From positions 4,030,001 to 4,094,000 of the forward strand of contig NZ_CP006850.1 of assembly GCF_000523235.1 (NCBI RefSeq): a stretch of 64,000 nucleotides of DNA, read 5' to 3'. This DNA comes from Nocardia nova SH22a. Lineage in GTDB: Bacteria > Actinomycetota > Actinomycetes > Mycobacteriales > Mycobacteriaceae. This document shows, piece after piece, positions 18,945-27,721 of this stretch. The notes beneath the pieces were generated by a model. It saw only the letters and a list, made by a program, of their open reading frames with translations, made no database searches and was not told the DNA's origin. The first letter of the stretch is position 1, and each line of letters opens with the position of its first letter. Both the position numbers and the translations under genes were made by a program.

Positions 18945-19922
18945 CTATTTGACGTTGATCTGGAGTTGCAGTGCGCCGTCGGCGCTCGTGGCCGCGAGGG
19001 CCTGGGATATGAGCGCGCTGATGTCGAGCTGACGCAGCATGTTCGTGGAGCTGGCGACCGGCTGCGCCAGCACCGGCAACAGCGCCGACAGATCGGGGCC
19101 CAGCTTCGTAATACGTTGGGACAGTTGGTCGAGCAGGGGAACGAGGCCGATCTCGTCGGGCTTGTCGACCAGATAGTCGCGGGGCACATCGCCCTGCTGG
19201 ATGATCTTCGAGAACGAGCCGATCACGTCGCTGACCTTCGGCCCGAACGCACCCCACGGCTCGGCGGCGCCGGTCAGCGCGGGCCCGGCCCACTCCATGT
19301 CGTCGGCGTGCGCCTGCAGATCGACGAGCATTTTCCGGATGGTGTCGGTCCGGCTCAGCAGAGTGGCGGCCAGCAGCTGGGTGGAACGACCGAGCTCCGG
19401 CATCACCGCGTCGGTGCCGGCGAAGGCCTGACCGAACGTGTGCACAACGGACTCGACCACTTCGGGGTCGACCTGTTGCAGCAGCGCGGTGGTCTGCGCC
19501 GCGAGATCGGGGATCGAGGCCGGGAGCCGGACCCGTGACGCCTGGATGCGCGCGCCGTCGGGCAGATAGGGGCCCGCCGCATCGGGCGGGGTGAATTCGA
19601 GGTACGGCTCGCCGAGAGCGGACAGATTCTCGATCCGGACGGGACCTGCGGCCGGTGCGCGGTGTTCGCCGTCGAGCTGGATCGAGACGTCGACGCCCGA
19701 GGAGCCGCGGCTCACCGTGGTGACATGCCCGATCTGGATTCCGGAGAGCAGGACCTTCGAACGCGGAACCAATCCGCCGGAGTCCGGCAGCAGGACGGTC
19801 GCCGTGCGGGCCGATCGCGGCGGCCAGTCGACCTTCGCCACCCCGAATGTCAAATAGGCACAGCCGAATACGAGAATGGCCGCGATGGCCGCCAGCGAGA
19901 CCGTCGTAGCGGCTCTGCTCAT
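18945..19922 (-). CDS. mceF: Mce family protein MceF
   Basis: A 325-residue protein with an N-terminal membrane anchor (about residues 6-26) and an MCE domain (about 40-115, including LLPDSGGLVPRSKVLLSGIQ), followed by a helical tail. Mce proteins form a periplasmic tunnel that passes hydrophobic molecules to the YrbE permease. It is the sixth mce gene, starting by ATGA overlap with mceE. It is shorter than many MceF proteins, with a reduced C-terminal tail. Confidence 0.93.
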   Translation of the reverse strand: MSRAATTVSLAAIAAILVFGCAYLTFGVAKVDWPPRSARTATVLLPDSGGLVPRSKVLLSGIQIGHVTTVSRGSSGVDVSIQLDGEHRAPAAGPVRIENLSALGEPYLEFTPPDAAGPYLPDGARIQASRVRLPASIPDLAAQTTALLQQVDPEVVESVVHTFGQAFAGTDAVMPELGRSTQLLAATLLSRTDTIRKMLVDLQAHADDMEWAGPALTGAAEPWGAFGPKVSDVIGSFSKIIQQGDVPRDYLVDKPDEIGLVPLLDQLSQRITKLGPDLSALLPVLAQPVASSTNMLRQLDISALISQALAATSADGALQLQINVK

Positions 19923-20965
19923 CGAACTACTCCGATCATGCGCAATGTCGCTACGACACTGTCGATCCGGGCCTGCTGGGGTATCGCGTCGTCGGTGCCT
20001 ATCGCGGTGATGTCGAGTCTCGGATGGTCGGTGAAGGGAATCAGCTTGTCGTGCAGAAAGTCGTCGAGCCGCTTCATGTTCGACGGGGCGTCGAGGTTCA
20101 TCGGGTGATCCGCGGAAAGCAGCAGCGGAACCAGTGCCCCGGCGGCCGCGTCGCTCGCACGCAGGAACGGCGCGAGCCACTGGACCGCCTTGCCCACCAC
20201 ACCGAGCCCTCCGATCAGCCCGAGGGTCAGAACCAGGGAATTGGCGTCACCGGGGATCTGGGCCGCGCCCTGAGCGGAGAGCAGTTCGTCGAGTGCGGTC
20301 GGATTGTCCAGTGCGGCATGGAGATCCTGCTGCACCGCGTCGAGGAAGCGATCGACGGTGTCCAGATGCGCCGACAGATCCCGGGCATCGCCGCCGAGCG
20401 TGCCGAAAACCCTTGCGGTGTCGCGAGGTTCGTTCGGAAGCACGGTGTTGGTGCTGTCGATGATGTCCTGGAACCGCTGGACGGCGCCGCCGGTCACGAA
20501 GGTCGACAATCCCGCCAGCAGATCCTCGATCTGCAGCGCCGGTTCGGTGTGCTGGATCGGTATCGTGCCGCCCGGCGACAGGGTCCGCGGGTTCGGTGTG
20601 GACGGAATCGACAGCCCGATGAAGATGTCGCCCAGGATGGTGTTCTGCCGCAGTTGTGCGGTCGTGTCGACCGGCAGCGGCACCGAATCGAGGATGTCGA
20701 CCGCCGCCGACACGTGTCCGGGGCGTCCGGGTGCGGGATCCACGACGGCCACCGACTCCAAGGTGCCGATCCGGACGCCGTTGGCCATGACCTTCGCGCG
20801 CGCGGGAAGGTTCAGCGCATTCGCGAGTTCGATGGTGATCCGGTAGGTCCGACCGGACACCGAGGTGCCGGGGACCGGGACCGAGGAGGGATCGAACGCG
20901 CAGCCCGACACTGTCGCTGTCGTGACGGTGAATGCGGCGATGGCCGCGGATATTCGTCTTCTCAT
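19919..20965 (-). CDS. mceE: Mce family lipoprotein MceE (LprK-like)
   Basis: A 348-residue protein with a lipoprotein signal: basic start MRRRIS, hydrophobic stretch and lipobox VSGC with Cys22 as the lipidation site. The MCE domain follows (TYRITIELANALNLPARAKV to about residue 115), then a helical C-terminus. Lipoprotein status is typical for the fifth gene of actinobacterial mce operons. Start and stop overlap neighbours by 4 bp. Confidence 0.94.
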   Translation of the reverse strand: MRRRISAAIAAFTVTTATVSGCAFDPSSVPVPGTSVSGRTYRITIELANALNLPARAKVMANGVRIGTLESVAVVDPAPGRPGHVSAAVDILDSVPLPVDTTAQLRQNTILGDIFIGLSIPSTPNPRTLSPGGTIPIQHTEPALQIEDLLAGLSTFVTGGAVQRFQDIIDSTNTVLPNEPRDTARVFGTLGGDARDLSAHLDTVDRFLDAVQQDLHAALDNPTALDELLSAQGAAQIPGDANSLVLTLGLIGGLGVVGKAVQWLAPFLRASDAAAGALVPLLLSADHPMNLDAPSNMKRLDDFLHDKLIPFTDHPRLDITAIGTDDAIPQQARIDSVVATLRMIGVVR

Positions 20966-22056
20966 CGCGCACCTGACAGTTGGAGGACCAGCGGCAGCAG
21001 GGGGAGCTTCGTGAGGCCGTTCGACCCGTCGGCGCAGGACCCCGGTCGCAGGGCGTCGACGGCCGTGCAGATCTGCGCCGCGGCCGGTGCGGGCAAGGCG
21101 ACCGACGGCTGCGCGTAGTTCACGGTGACCCGGCCGGTCTGCGGATCGACCGTGCGTCGCATGGCGTCGACGACGGGCGGCACCAGATCGAGGAGCTGTT
21201 GTATCGTCCCCACATTCGCCGCCAGCAGTTTCAATCCGGGACCGGCGGCGTCCAGCCCGTTGAGCAGTGGCCGGCCGTACTCGCGGGCGAGGTTGTCGAG
21301 CCAGGGGAAGATCACCTGCATCGAGTCGATGAGCTGGGTGGTGGTGTCCCAGACCTGGTTGATGAAGGCCAGACCGTCCGGTGCCTGGGTCAGCGCGACC
21401 TTGATGTCGTCCCAGTTCGCGGCGACCGCACTGCTCAGTGACGCGGTCGCATCGATCAGCGCGCCGATATGGCCGATGGCCGCATCCGGCGACCGCAGCA
21501 CCCGGCCGAGCTGGTTGATGAGCGCGTTCAGACTGGGGCCGGTGCCGGAGGTGGCGGCGGCGAACGAATCCAGGCTCTGCCGCACGGCACGATCGTCCGG
21601 ATCACCCCCGCCGAGGTCCTTGGACAGCTGAGTGAATGCTGCCAGGGATTCGGAGATGCTCTTCGGCGTGAACGTCTCGGTGATGCACCGGTCACCCGGC
21701 CATGGCGCCGACGACGGGCCGTCGCCGAGGACAGCGAGCGTGCGGTCGGCGACCAGGGTGTCGGAAACGGTTGTCGCGGTGACTTTTCCGCGAAGGGGAT
21801 GGTCGGCGTCGGTCGTGAAGTCGACTCGGACGCCTGCTCCGTGCGGGCGGACGGTGGTCACCGTGCCGACCGCGATGCCGCGCATCGTGACCTGATTGCC
21901 CTCGTAGAGGCCGACGGCGTCCGGCATCAACGCACAGTAGGAGAGCTTCTTCCGCATGGGTTGCGCGACAAGGAGATAGGCGACGACGACCACGATCGCC
22001 ACCGTGCACGCCCCCAGCACCGAGATGAAGCCACGGCTGGCCAGCACCCTCTTCAC
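20962..22056 (-). CDS. mceD: Mce family protein MceD
   Basis: A 364-residue MCE protein with an N-terminal membrane helix (FISVLGACTVAIVVVVAYLL), an MCE domain starting near KKLSYCALMPDAVGLYEGNQ, and a long helical region. I chose the GTG at 22056, 2 bp after the mceC stop, because a GGGGGTG ribosome site precedes it; a longer frame to 22089 would overlap mceC. It lies in the unbroken yrbE-mce operon. Confidence 0.92.
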   Translation of the reverse strand: MKRVLASRGFISVLGACTVAIVVVVAYLLVAQPMRKKLSYCALMPDAVGLYEGNQVTMRGIAVGTVTTVRPHGAGVRVDFTTDADHPLRGKVTATTVSDTLVADRTLAVLGDGPSSAPWPGDRCITETFTPKSISESLAAFTQLSKDLGGGDPDDRAVRQSLDSFAAATSGTGPSLNALINQLGRVLRSPDAAIGHIGALIDATASLSSAVAANWDDIKVALTQAPDGLAFINQVWDTTTQLIDSMQVIFPWLDNLAREYGRPLLNGLDAAGPGLKLLAANVGTIQQLLDLVPPVVDAMRRTVDPQTGRVTVNYAQPSVALPAPAAAQICTAVDALRPGSCADGSNGLTKLPLLPLVLQLSGAR

Positions 22057-22058
22057 CG

Positions 22059-23111
22059 CTAACACCCCCGCCCGGGAACCGGGATACACACCGAGGGCGC
22101 GGAAACGGTGACGCCCGACTGATCCATGTTCAGCCCGCCACCGGGCGCGAGGTCCGCGGTGAGCCGGTCGTGCAATGCCCGCAGCATCGTCAGCGACTGA
22201 TCGAGCTTGCCGAGCAACTGCTGCATCTGCGGACCCGCCTCGGTGAGGGTGTGGAAGATCGGCTCCAGTTTGTCGCGCCAGGTGGGCTCGATGGCGGCGA
22301 TGCGAGCCAGTAGTTCGCCGGTGATGCGCAGCGCTTCGGAGATTTCCGCCTTCTTGGCCAGACCCTGCGTCTCCAGCAGCCCGATCTTGCGGACGAAGGT
22401 GCCGACCAGGGAGCGATTCTTGTCGAGCGCGGTGAGGAATTCGTCGGCGACGGTGAGACCGCTTGAGACATCGGCGTTCTGGCGGTCCAGAACCGACACC
22501 AGCGATTGCACGGCCCGGCCCATATCGCGCAGGGCATCGGGGCTCTTCGACAGCGAGGACTGCAATGCGGTGAGGTTGTCCCGCAGCGTGCCCGCGTCCA
22601 CCTGGGATACCGGTGTCGCCGCGTCGCGGAGGGTGCGGATCAGGCTGTAGGGGAGTCGAACATGGTCGGCGGGAATGGCTTTCGCGCCCAGCGGCGACTT
22701 CCCGGCCGAGGTCAGCGCGACGTAGTGACCGCCGACGACGGTGAGCATCCGGATGTCGAGCGTGCTCTGGTCACCGACGAAGATGCCGTGGTCGACGGTG
22801 AACCGCATGCGGACTCGATCGGACAGCAACCGCAGGTCGGTGACCTTGCCGACCGTGATGCCCGCGATGCGGACCTCGGCGCCCGTGGTGATGGACTGGG
22901 CCTCGCTCAGATCGGCGGTGTAGGTCGACTTCCCGACCGGTAGAACGTAGACGAGCCCGGTGATCAGCAGGATCACGACCAGTGTCACCGCCCCGACAAC
23001 GCCCAGCTGGAGTTGTCTCGGGCGGTCGTCCTGGGGCGCGCAGCGCGCACGCCGGGCCCGGCGCCCGATGAAACCCGTTGTGCGGAAGTTATGTTCGTTC
23101 AGCTGTTGCAA
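22059..23111 (-). CDS. mceC: Mce family protein MceC
   Basis: A 350-residue MCE protein with a basic cytoplasmic N-terminus (residues 1-33), membrane helix (about 35-57), MCE domain (about 63-138) and helical tail ending CIPVPGRGC. The start is an unusual TTG at 23111, supported by AAAGGA 7 bp upstream; no ATG or GTG fits. It overlaps mceB by 13 bp. The paired C-terminal cysteines could form a disulfide outside the membrane. Confidence 0.9.
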   Translation of the reverse strand: MQQLNEHNFRTTGFIGRRARRARCAPQDDRPRQLQLGVVGAVTLVVILLITGLVYVLPVGKSTYTADLSEAQSITTGAEVRIAGITVGKVTDLRLLSDRVRMRFTVDHGIFVGDQSTLDIRMLTVVGGHYVALTSAGKSPLGAKAIPADHVRLPYSLIRTLRDAATPVSQVDAGTLRDNLTALQSSLSKSPDALRDMGRAVQSLVSVLDRQNADVSSGLTVADEFLTALDKNRSLVGTFVRKIGLLETQGLAKKAEISEALRITGELLARIAAIEPTWRDKLEPIFHTLTEAGPQMQQLLGKLDQSLTMLRALHDRLTADLAPGGGLNMDQSGVTVSAPSVCIPVPGRGC

Positions 23112-24106
23112 ATCGAGATCCTTTGCCCGGCGACGAGGACTTCGACGATGCCCGGAAGCGCGGCATCGCCCTTCGAGCAGGCGAGATCGATCCGACCCGC
23201 AGGTGTCGGCGCGGGAATCATCGCCGTCATCGCCTGCAGCAGCCCGGGAAGTTTGCCGAGCAGATCCACCGCGGTCTGTGGATCGGGGAACAGATCGCGC
23301 AGGTCCGGATTCGTGGTCTCGGTGAATCCCAGTGTGGCCATCAGATGGTTCAGTGGCCCCAGCGCCGAGGGCGCCGCGGCGGCGAAGTCGATCAAACCGT
23401 CGAGCTTCTGCTGGAAGACGGAGAAGACATCGGCGATTCCCCGCAGCAGTGTGACCAGATACGGTGAGCGGCCGCCGATCTGTCCCGAGATATCGGCGAG
23501 ATTGCGCATGATCGTGGAGATCACCGCCTGGCGGTTGCCGACATAACGACTGATCTGTTCGATCGAATCCAAGGCGGGACCGATGCCGGAGCCGTCGCCC
23601 TGCACGACCGCCAGCACGTTCTCGGCGAATTTGTTGACCGCCCCCGGCGAGATCTCGTCGAGGATGGGCCGTAATCCGTTGAACAGCTGGGTGATATCGA
23701 ACGAGGGGACGGTGCGGTCGGTACCGACAGTTGCGCCCCCGGCCAGCCTCCGGCCGGGGTTCGGATCCTGGCGCACGTCGATATAGCGTTGTCCGGCCAG
23801 TGACTGGTAGCGAATGGCGAAGACGGTGTTGTCGTACACGGGACGTGTTCGCAGCACGGTGAATTCGACGCCGGCCTGCTGATCATCGAGGCGGAGGCGG
23901 GTGACCTTGCCTACCGACACCCCGTACATACGCACGTCGTCGCCGACCCTGAGCCCATTGGCATCGGTGAACAGTGCGCGCATGGCTACGGTGCTGCCGG
24001 GGACAGGCCGCTGGATCGCCTGGACGATGACGACGAGCAGCACCGCCATCACCGCGGCGAACACGACCAGCCGGACGACGATCGCCCGAACGGACAAGAC
24101 TTTCAT
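23099..24106 (-). CDS. mceB: Mce family protein MceB
   Basis: A 335-residue MCE protein with a membrane anchor (about residues 8-30), MCE domain (about 38-113, with DANGLRVGDDVRMYGVSVGK), a helical region, and a C-terminal cysteine pair region (DLACSKG and SICNS). The ATG at 24106 overlaps the mceA stop (ATGA). It is a subunit of the same lipid-transfer tunnel as its neighbours. Confidence 0.93.
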   Translation of the reverse strand: MKVLSVRAIVVRLVVFAAVMAVLLVVIVQAIQRPVPGSTVAMRALFTDANGLRVGDDVRMYGVSVGKVTRLRLDDQQAGVEFTVLRTRPVYDNTVFAIRYQSLAGQRYIDVRQDPNPGRRLAGGATVGTDRTVPSFDITQLFNGLRPILDEISPGAVNKFAENVLAVVQGDGSGIGPALDSIEQISRYVGNRQAVISTIMRNLADISGQIGGRSPYLVTLLRGIADVFSVFQQKLDGLIDFAAAAPSALGPLNHLMATLGFTETTNPDLRDLFPDPQTAVDLLGKLPGLLQAMTAMIPAPTPAGRIDLACSKGDAALPGIVEVLVAGQRISICNS

Positions 24107-25152
24107 CGCGCACCCCCTTGTGCCGCAACGGAAGCTCCGAACAGAGGTACCGACAGGCCGGGGAGGCCGCGCAGAACGACCTGGACGTCGAGGGCCGGAC
24201 CCTGGGGTGTGTCGCGGAATATCCGATCGAGCCGGTTCAGCAGTTCCGCGAGCTGGTCGTGGGAGGCGGCCGGGGTGGGCACGGTGTTCGCCAATGCCTG
24301 CAGGGTCGGCGTATACATCTCGGTGTAGCCGTGGAAGTAGGTCCTGGAGACGTCGGTGGTCTTCGCGATGCCGGGAAGGGCCTGGTCGGCGAGCATGTTG
24401 ATGGTGGCGTCGAATCGCTCGTGGTCGGTGTTGAAGATGGGGATGTGCAGGATGGCCTGCAGCAGTTGGAGCGTGGAGGAGCTGAACTGCCCCAGGCCGC
24501 CCGCGAACGATCCGTACCGGTCGATCAGCAGCGAGGGAAGGAATCGCAGGGTGTCGGCCGCGGTCGTGGCGAGGACGGTGATCGACTGCAGGAAGGGGGT
24601 GAATTGCTGTAGATCACTGCCGAACTGGGTGATCAACTGCGTGAGCTGGGGAGTGAGGACCCGCACCGATGTCTCGGTGAGCATCCGGACCAGGCGGCTC
24701 AGGGTTTCGTCTCTGACCCGCGAGGCACGATCGCCGGTCATGTCCAGGATCGATCCGTCGCGCAGTGGTGCGCCGGGCCCGGCTTGTTTCAGCACGACGG
24801 TACTGATGCCGAACAGGTTCGACGGCGCGTAGGCGACGTCGAGATCGTCTGTGGCGCCGCCGAGTTGGTTCCGATCGAGGTCGAGTGTCAGGAGCTGTCG
24901 GCCGCGGTCCAGACTCGCGATAGCGTCGACCGATCCGACCACCACTCCGTCCAGTCGCACGTCGGTGCCGGTGATGATTCCCTCGCCCAGCTGTTCGGTG
25001 CGCAGGGTTATGTGCAGCCGGTGCTGCGGTGGGCGGTCGGTGTAATGGTCGACCGTGAATCCGGTCGCGGCGGCGACGGCGATCACGACCGCTCCGATCG
25101 CGACGGCGCCACGGCGGCGCAGCGGTGTTCCGGACATGGCATAGTCGCGCAC
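24103..25152 (-). CDS. mceA: Mce family protein MceA
   Basis: A 349-residue MCE protein: short basic N-terminus, membrane helix (GAVAIGAVVIAVAAATGF), MCE domain (GIITGTDVRLDGVVVGSVDA) and helical tail. The GTG at 25152 follows a GGGGTGA site and lies 4 bp after the yrbEB stop; the ATG at 25137 is an alternative giving five fewer residues. First Mce subunit of the operon. Confidence 0.9.
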   Translation of the reverse strand: MRDYAMSGTPLRRRGAVAIGAVVIAVAAATGFTVDHYTDRPPQHRLHITLRTEQLGEGIITGTDVRLDGVVVGSVDAIASLDRGRQLLTLDLDRNQLGGATDDLDVAYAPSNLFGISTVVLKQAGPGAPLRDGSILDMTGDRASRVRDETLSRLVRMLTETSVRVLTPQLTQLITQFGSDLQQFTPFLQSITVLATTAADTLRFLPSLLIDRYGSFAGGLGQFSSSTLQLLQAILHIPIFNTDHERFDATINMLADQALPGIAKTTDVSRTYFHGYTEMYTPTLQALANTVPTPAASHDQLAELLNRLDRIFRDTPQGPALDVQVVLRGLPGLSVPLFGASVAAQGGAR

Positions 25153-25156
25153 TCGT

Positions 25157-26023
25157 TCACCCCGTGAATTCGATCGAGGAATTGATGCCCCAGAGCAGCA
25201 GTGTGAGGGCCATGTCGAGCACGATGATGCTGACGAAACTGGCACGCACCGAACGCCCCGAGGCGATACCGACCCCTTCCGGACCGCCCGCCGCGAAGAA
25301 TCCGTAGTAGCAGTGGATGAGGATGACGGTCACGCCGAAGACCACGATCTTCACCACCGACGCGATGAGGTCGAATCCGCTGGTGAATTGGAAGAAGTAG
25401 TGGTCGTACACGCCCGAGGACGATCCGTGCACCAGCACGACCACCGTGGAGCAGGCTGTGTAGCTGAGGATCAGAGCGATGATGAACGTCGGCACTATCG
25501 CCACGGCTCCGGCGATGACTCTGGTCGTCACGACGAACGGAATCGACCGCAGCCCGAGCGATTCCAGGGCGTCGATCTCCTCGGAGATACGCATCGCGCC
25601 GATCTCCGCCGTCATTCGGCACCCGGCCTGCGCCGCGAACCCGATCGCGGCGGCGATCGGTGCGAGCTCGCGGGTATTGGCGAAGGCGGACACCACTCCC
25701 GCGACCGGCCCCAGTCCGAGCATGTCCAGCGCCGCGAAGGTCTGGATGCCCACACCGCCGCCGATGGCCACGCCCAGGATGATCAGTACCGGCACGGTAC
25801 CGCCGCCGACGATGACCGATCCGCGGCCCCACGTCATATCGGTGATCGTTCGCAGCGTCTGGGCCCGGTAGCGGCGCAGCGTGAACGGGACCGCGACGAG
25901 TGCGTGCCAGACGAAACCCACTGTGAATCCGACGGTTTCGATCGGTGCGAGCACACGGCTCGGGCGCGTGGCGAAACGGCGGGCCCAGCGCAGTCCGCGC
26001 GGGGCGTAGGGGGTAGCGACCAT
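25157..26023 (-). CDS. yrbEB: YrbE-type ABC permease subunit B
   Basis: A 288-residue MlaE-family integral membrane protein with five to six hydrophobic segments and the ATPase-contact motif EEIDALESLG. With the A subunit it forms the inner-membrane permease that receives substrate from the Mce tunnel. Its start overlaps the yrbEA stop (TGATG). The energising ATPase (MceG type) is encoded elsewhere in actinobacterial genomes and is absent from this window. Confidence 0.95.
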   Translation of the reverse strand: MVATPYAPRGLRWARRFATRPSRVLAPIETVGFTVGFVWHALVAVPFTLRRYRAQTLRTITDMTWGRGSVIVGGGTVPVLIILGVAIGGGVGIQTFAALDMLGLGPVAGVVSAFANTRELAPIAAAIGFAAQAGCRMTAEIGAMRISEEIDALESLGLRSIPFVVTTRVIAGAVAIVPTFIIALILSYTACSTVVVLVHGSSSGVYDHYFFQFTSGFDLIASVVKIVVFGVTVILIHCYYGFFAAGGPEGVGIASGRSVRASFVSIIVLDMALTLLLWGINSSIEFTG

Positions 26024-26937
26024 CACGCCACCCGCACCGGGAGGAACATGGTGACAATCTGGGTGATGACCAGGTTGACCACGATCACGGCCGCCACCGA
26101 GAGCACGACGGCGGCGTTCACGCCGTCGGCGACGCCACGTGGCCCGCCCCTGGCCTCGAGCCCGCGCTGACAGGCGACGATCACGACGATGAAACCGAAC
26201 AGCATGGCCTTGGCCAGTGAGATCCAGACGTCGGCGACCACCGCGAACGAGCCGAAGGTGGCCCAGTAGCTGCCGGGGGTGACGTGCTGGGGCCCGATGG
26301 CGATGGCGTAGCCGGACACGATGCCCACGAAGACGATCAGGATGTTCAGTAGCGGCGCGATGAGAAGCATCGCGACCACACGGGGTGCGACCAGGCGATT
26401 GACCGGGTTGATGCCCATCGTGCGGAGGGCGTCGATCTCGTCGCGGATCGTACGGGCACCGAGATCGGCGGCGATCGCGGAGGCGCCGGCACCGCCCAGC
26501 AGCAAGCCGGTGGCGATCGGCGCGCCCTGCTGGATCACCCCGAGGCCCCCCGCCGCGCCCACCAGCGAATCGGCCCCGAGCTGGTGGATGAGATTTCCGA
26601 TCTGCACCGACACGACGACGCCGAAGGGAACGGCCATCAAGATCGCGGGAATGGTGGTGACGGTGACCAGGTACCAGGCCTGACGCAGCATTTCCCGCCA
26701 CGGAAACCGGAAGGCGACCATATCGGTGACCGCTCCGCGACTCGTTTCCCACCCCATGTCGACCAGGCGCCCGAAGGTGCGCAGGGCGTCGAGGACGGTG
26801 TCGGAGAAGTTGCGCCGGATGATCACGAAAGATGAACCGCCGCTGAGGGAATGCGCATCCTTCGGCTCGGGCGGCGGCGGCTCGATCACAGTGATCGAGC
26901 CGCCGGCCGGTGGTGTGTCAATTCGTGTGGCCGCCAC
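26023..26937 (-). CDS. yrbEA: YrbE-type ABC permease subunit A
   Basis: A 304-residue MlaE-family permease with an N-terminal cytoplasmic extension rich in proline (about 50 residues) and the motif DEIDALRTMG. It is the first gene of the mce operon. The GTG at 26937 is preceded by AAAGGGG. A copy of the three-half-site element lies 96 bp upstream in the leftward orientation, so the whole operon is probably under its control. Confidence 0.95.
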   Translation of the reverse strand: MAATRIDTPPAGGSITVIEPPPPEPKDAHSLSGGSSFVIIRRNFSDTVLDALRTFGRLVDMGWETSRGAVTDMVAFRFPWREMLRQAWYLVTVTTIPAILMAVPFGVVVSVQIGNLIHQLGADSLVGAAGGLGVIQQGAPIATGLLLGGAGASAIAADLGARTIRDEIDALRTMGINPVNRLVAPRVVAMLLIAPLLNILIVFVGIVSGYAIAIGPQHVTPGSYWATFGSFAVVADVWISLAKAMLFGFIVVIVACQRGLEARGGPRGVADGVNAAVVLSVAAVIVVNLVITQIVTMFLPVRVA

Positions 26938-27033
26938 TGCGAAACCCCTTTGTCAGGCAAAGCGAATGGGTATCGCCGCAGGAATGCCGATGTCCGAGAC
27001 GAATCGTGATCGAGGCCCTTCTCCTCGTCCCGC

Positions 27034-27055
27034 GCTACCATGGGTAGCAGATACC
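27034..27055 (-). promoter_or_regulatory. Three-half-site element, copy 3 (mce operon)
   Basis: On the minus strand the half-sites are GGTATC, then GCTACC after 1 bp, then GGTAGC after 3 bp. It faces the mce operon (first codon at 26937). The GCTACC/GGTAGC pair is identical to the copy before the TetR at 16420 apart from its central bases. Confidence 0.7.
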
Positions 27056-27141
27056 GCTGGATCAGAGTGTGCGCCTGGTCACACGTCAAGGTCAAGAGTT
27101 GTCGGAGAATTGCCCTCGTTTCAGAGGGGCACCGCCGGATT

Positions 27142-27495
27142 TCAGTCCGCGGCGCTCTCGCCCTCGAGTTCGTCCGGAGAGGTGGGCACGTGGTACGGCG
27201 GTGTGCTCTTGCCGTTGATCCGGTAGCGCTGCCACGGATCGGGGTCGCCGATGTAGGCGTCGCGTGCGCTGTGCGGGGTGCGAATGGTCGCCCGCACCCG
27301 AGTCTGGTTCGCGAGAATATCGCTGAGTTGCTCGTTCGGCGAGATCCGCCCGATCCATCGGTAGACCCCGTCGATGGGCTCGCGGTATCCCTTGATCTCG
27401 ACCCGGGCCGGAATCTCGGTGCCGCGGATGATGATTGTCGCCTCGCCGATGTAGTCGGAACTCTCGTGCGGGCTGTGGGGGAATCGTTCGGTCAT
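27142..27495 (-). CDS. DUF4873 protein
   Basis: A 117-residue protein matching the DUF4873 domain: YIGEATIIIRGTEIPARVEI, then GVYRWIGRISPNEQL and DAYIGDPDPWQRYRINGKS. It is predicted to be a small soluble beta-rich domain. In actinobacteria it occurs alone or fused to flavin monooxygenases and SDRs, and such genes are nearby here. The ATG at 27495 follows AAAGGA. An element copy lies 93 bp upstream in the matching orientation. No biochemical function is established. Confidence 0.8.
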   Translation of the reverse strand: MTERFPHSPHESSDYIGEATIIIRGTEIPARVEIKGYREPIDGVYRWIGRISPNEQLSDILANQTRVRATIRTPHSARDAYIGDPDPWQRYRINGKSTPPYHVPTSPDELEGESAAD

Positions 27496-27588
27496 CGGGT
27501 GTCCTTTCGATCGGCCGCTGCCGGGCGTGGTGTGCGCACGGCCTGGTCGGCCATTGACAACGGGCGTGGCAGGGGTCACAGTCATATC

Positions 27589-27610
27589 GGTACCAATGGT
27601 ATGTGATACT
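27589..27610 (-). promoter_or_regulatory. Three-half-site element, copy 4 (DUF4873)
   Basis: On the minus strand the half-sites are AGTATC, CATACC after 1 bp and GGTACC after 3 bp, facing the DUF4873 gene. It also lies 111 bp before the rightward degenerate AurF-like gene, which it may influence. Confidence 0.6.
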
Positions 27611-27721
27611 TCCGGTTCGGACCAGAGCGTGTGCGGGGCCGGAGCTGACCGGAACGGCGAAAGTCTTGTGGGACAGAGAATCTCGCGACGCTTCGACGAG
27701 GAGAGAGACGGTGGATCGGCG

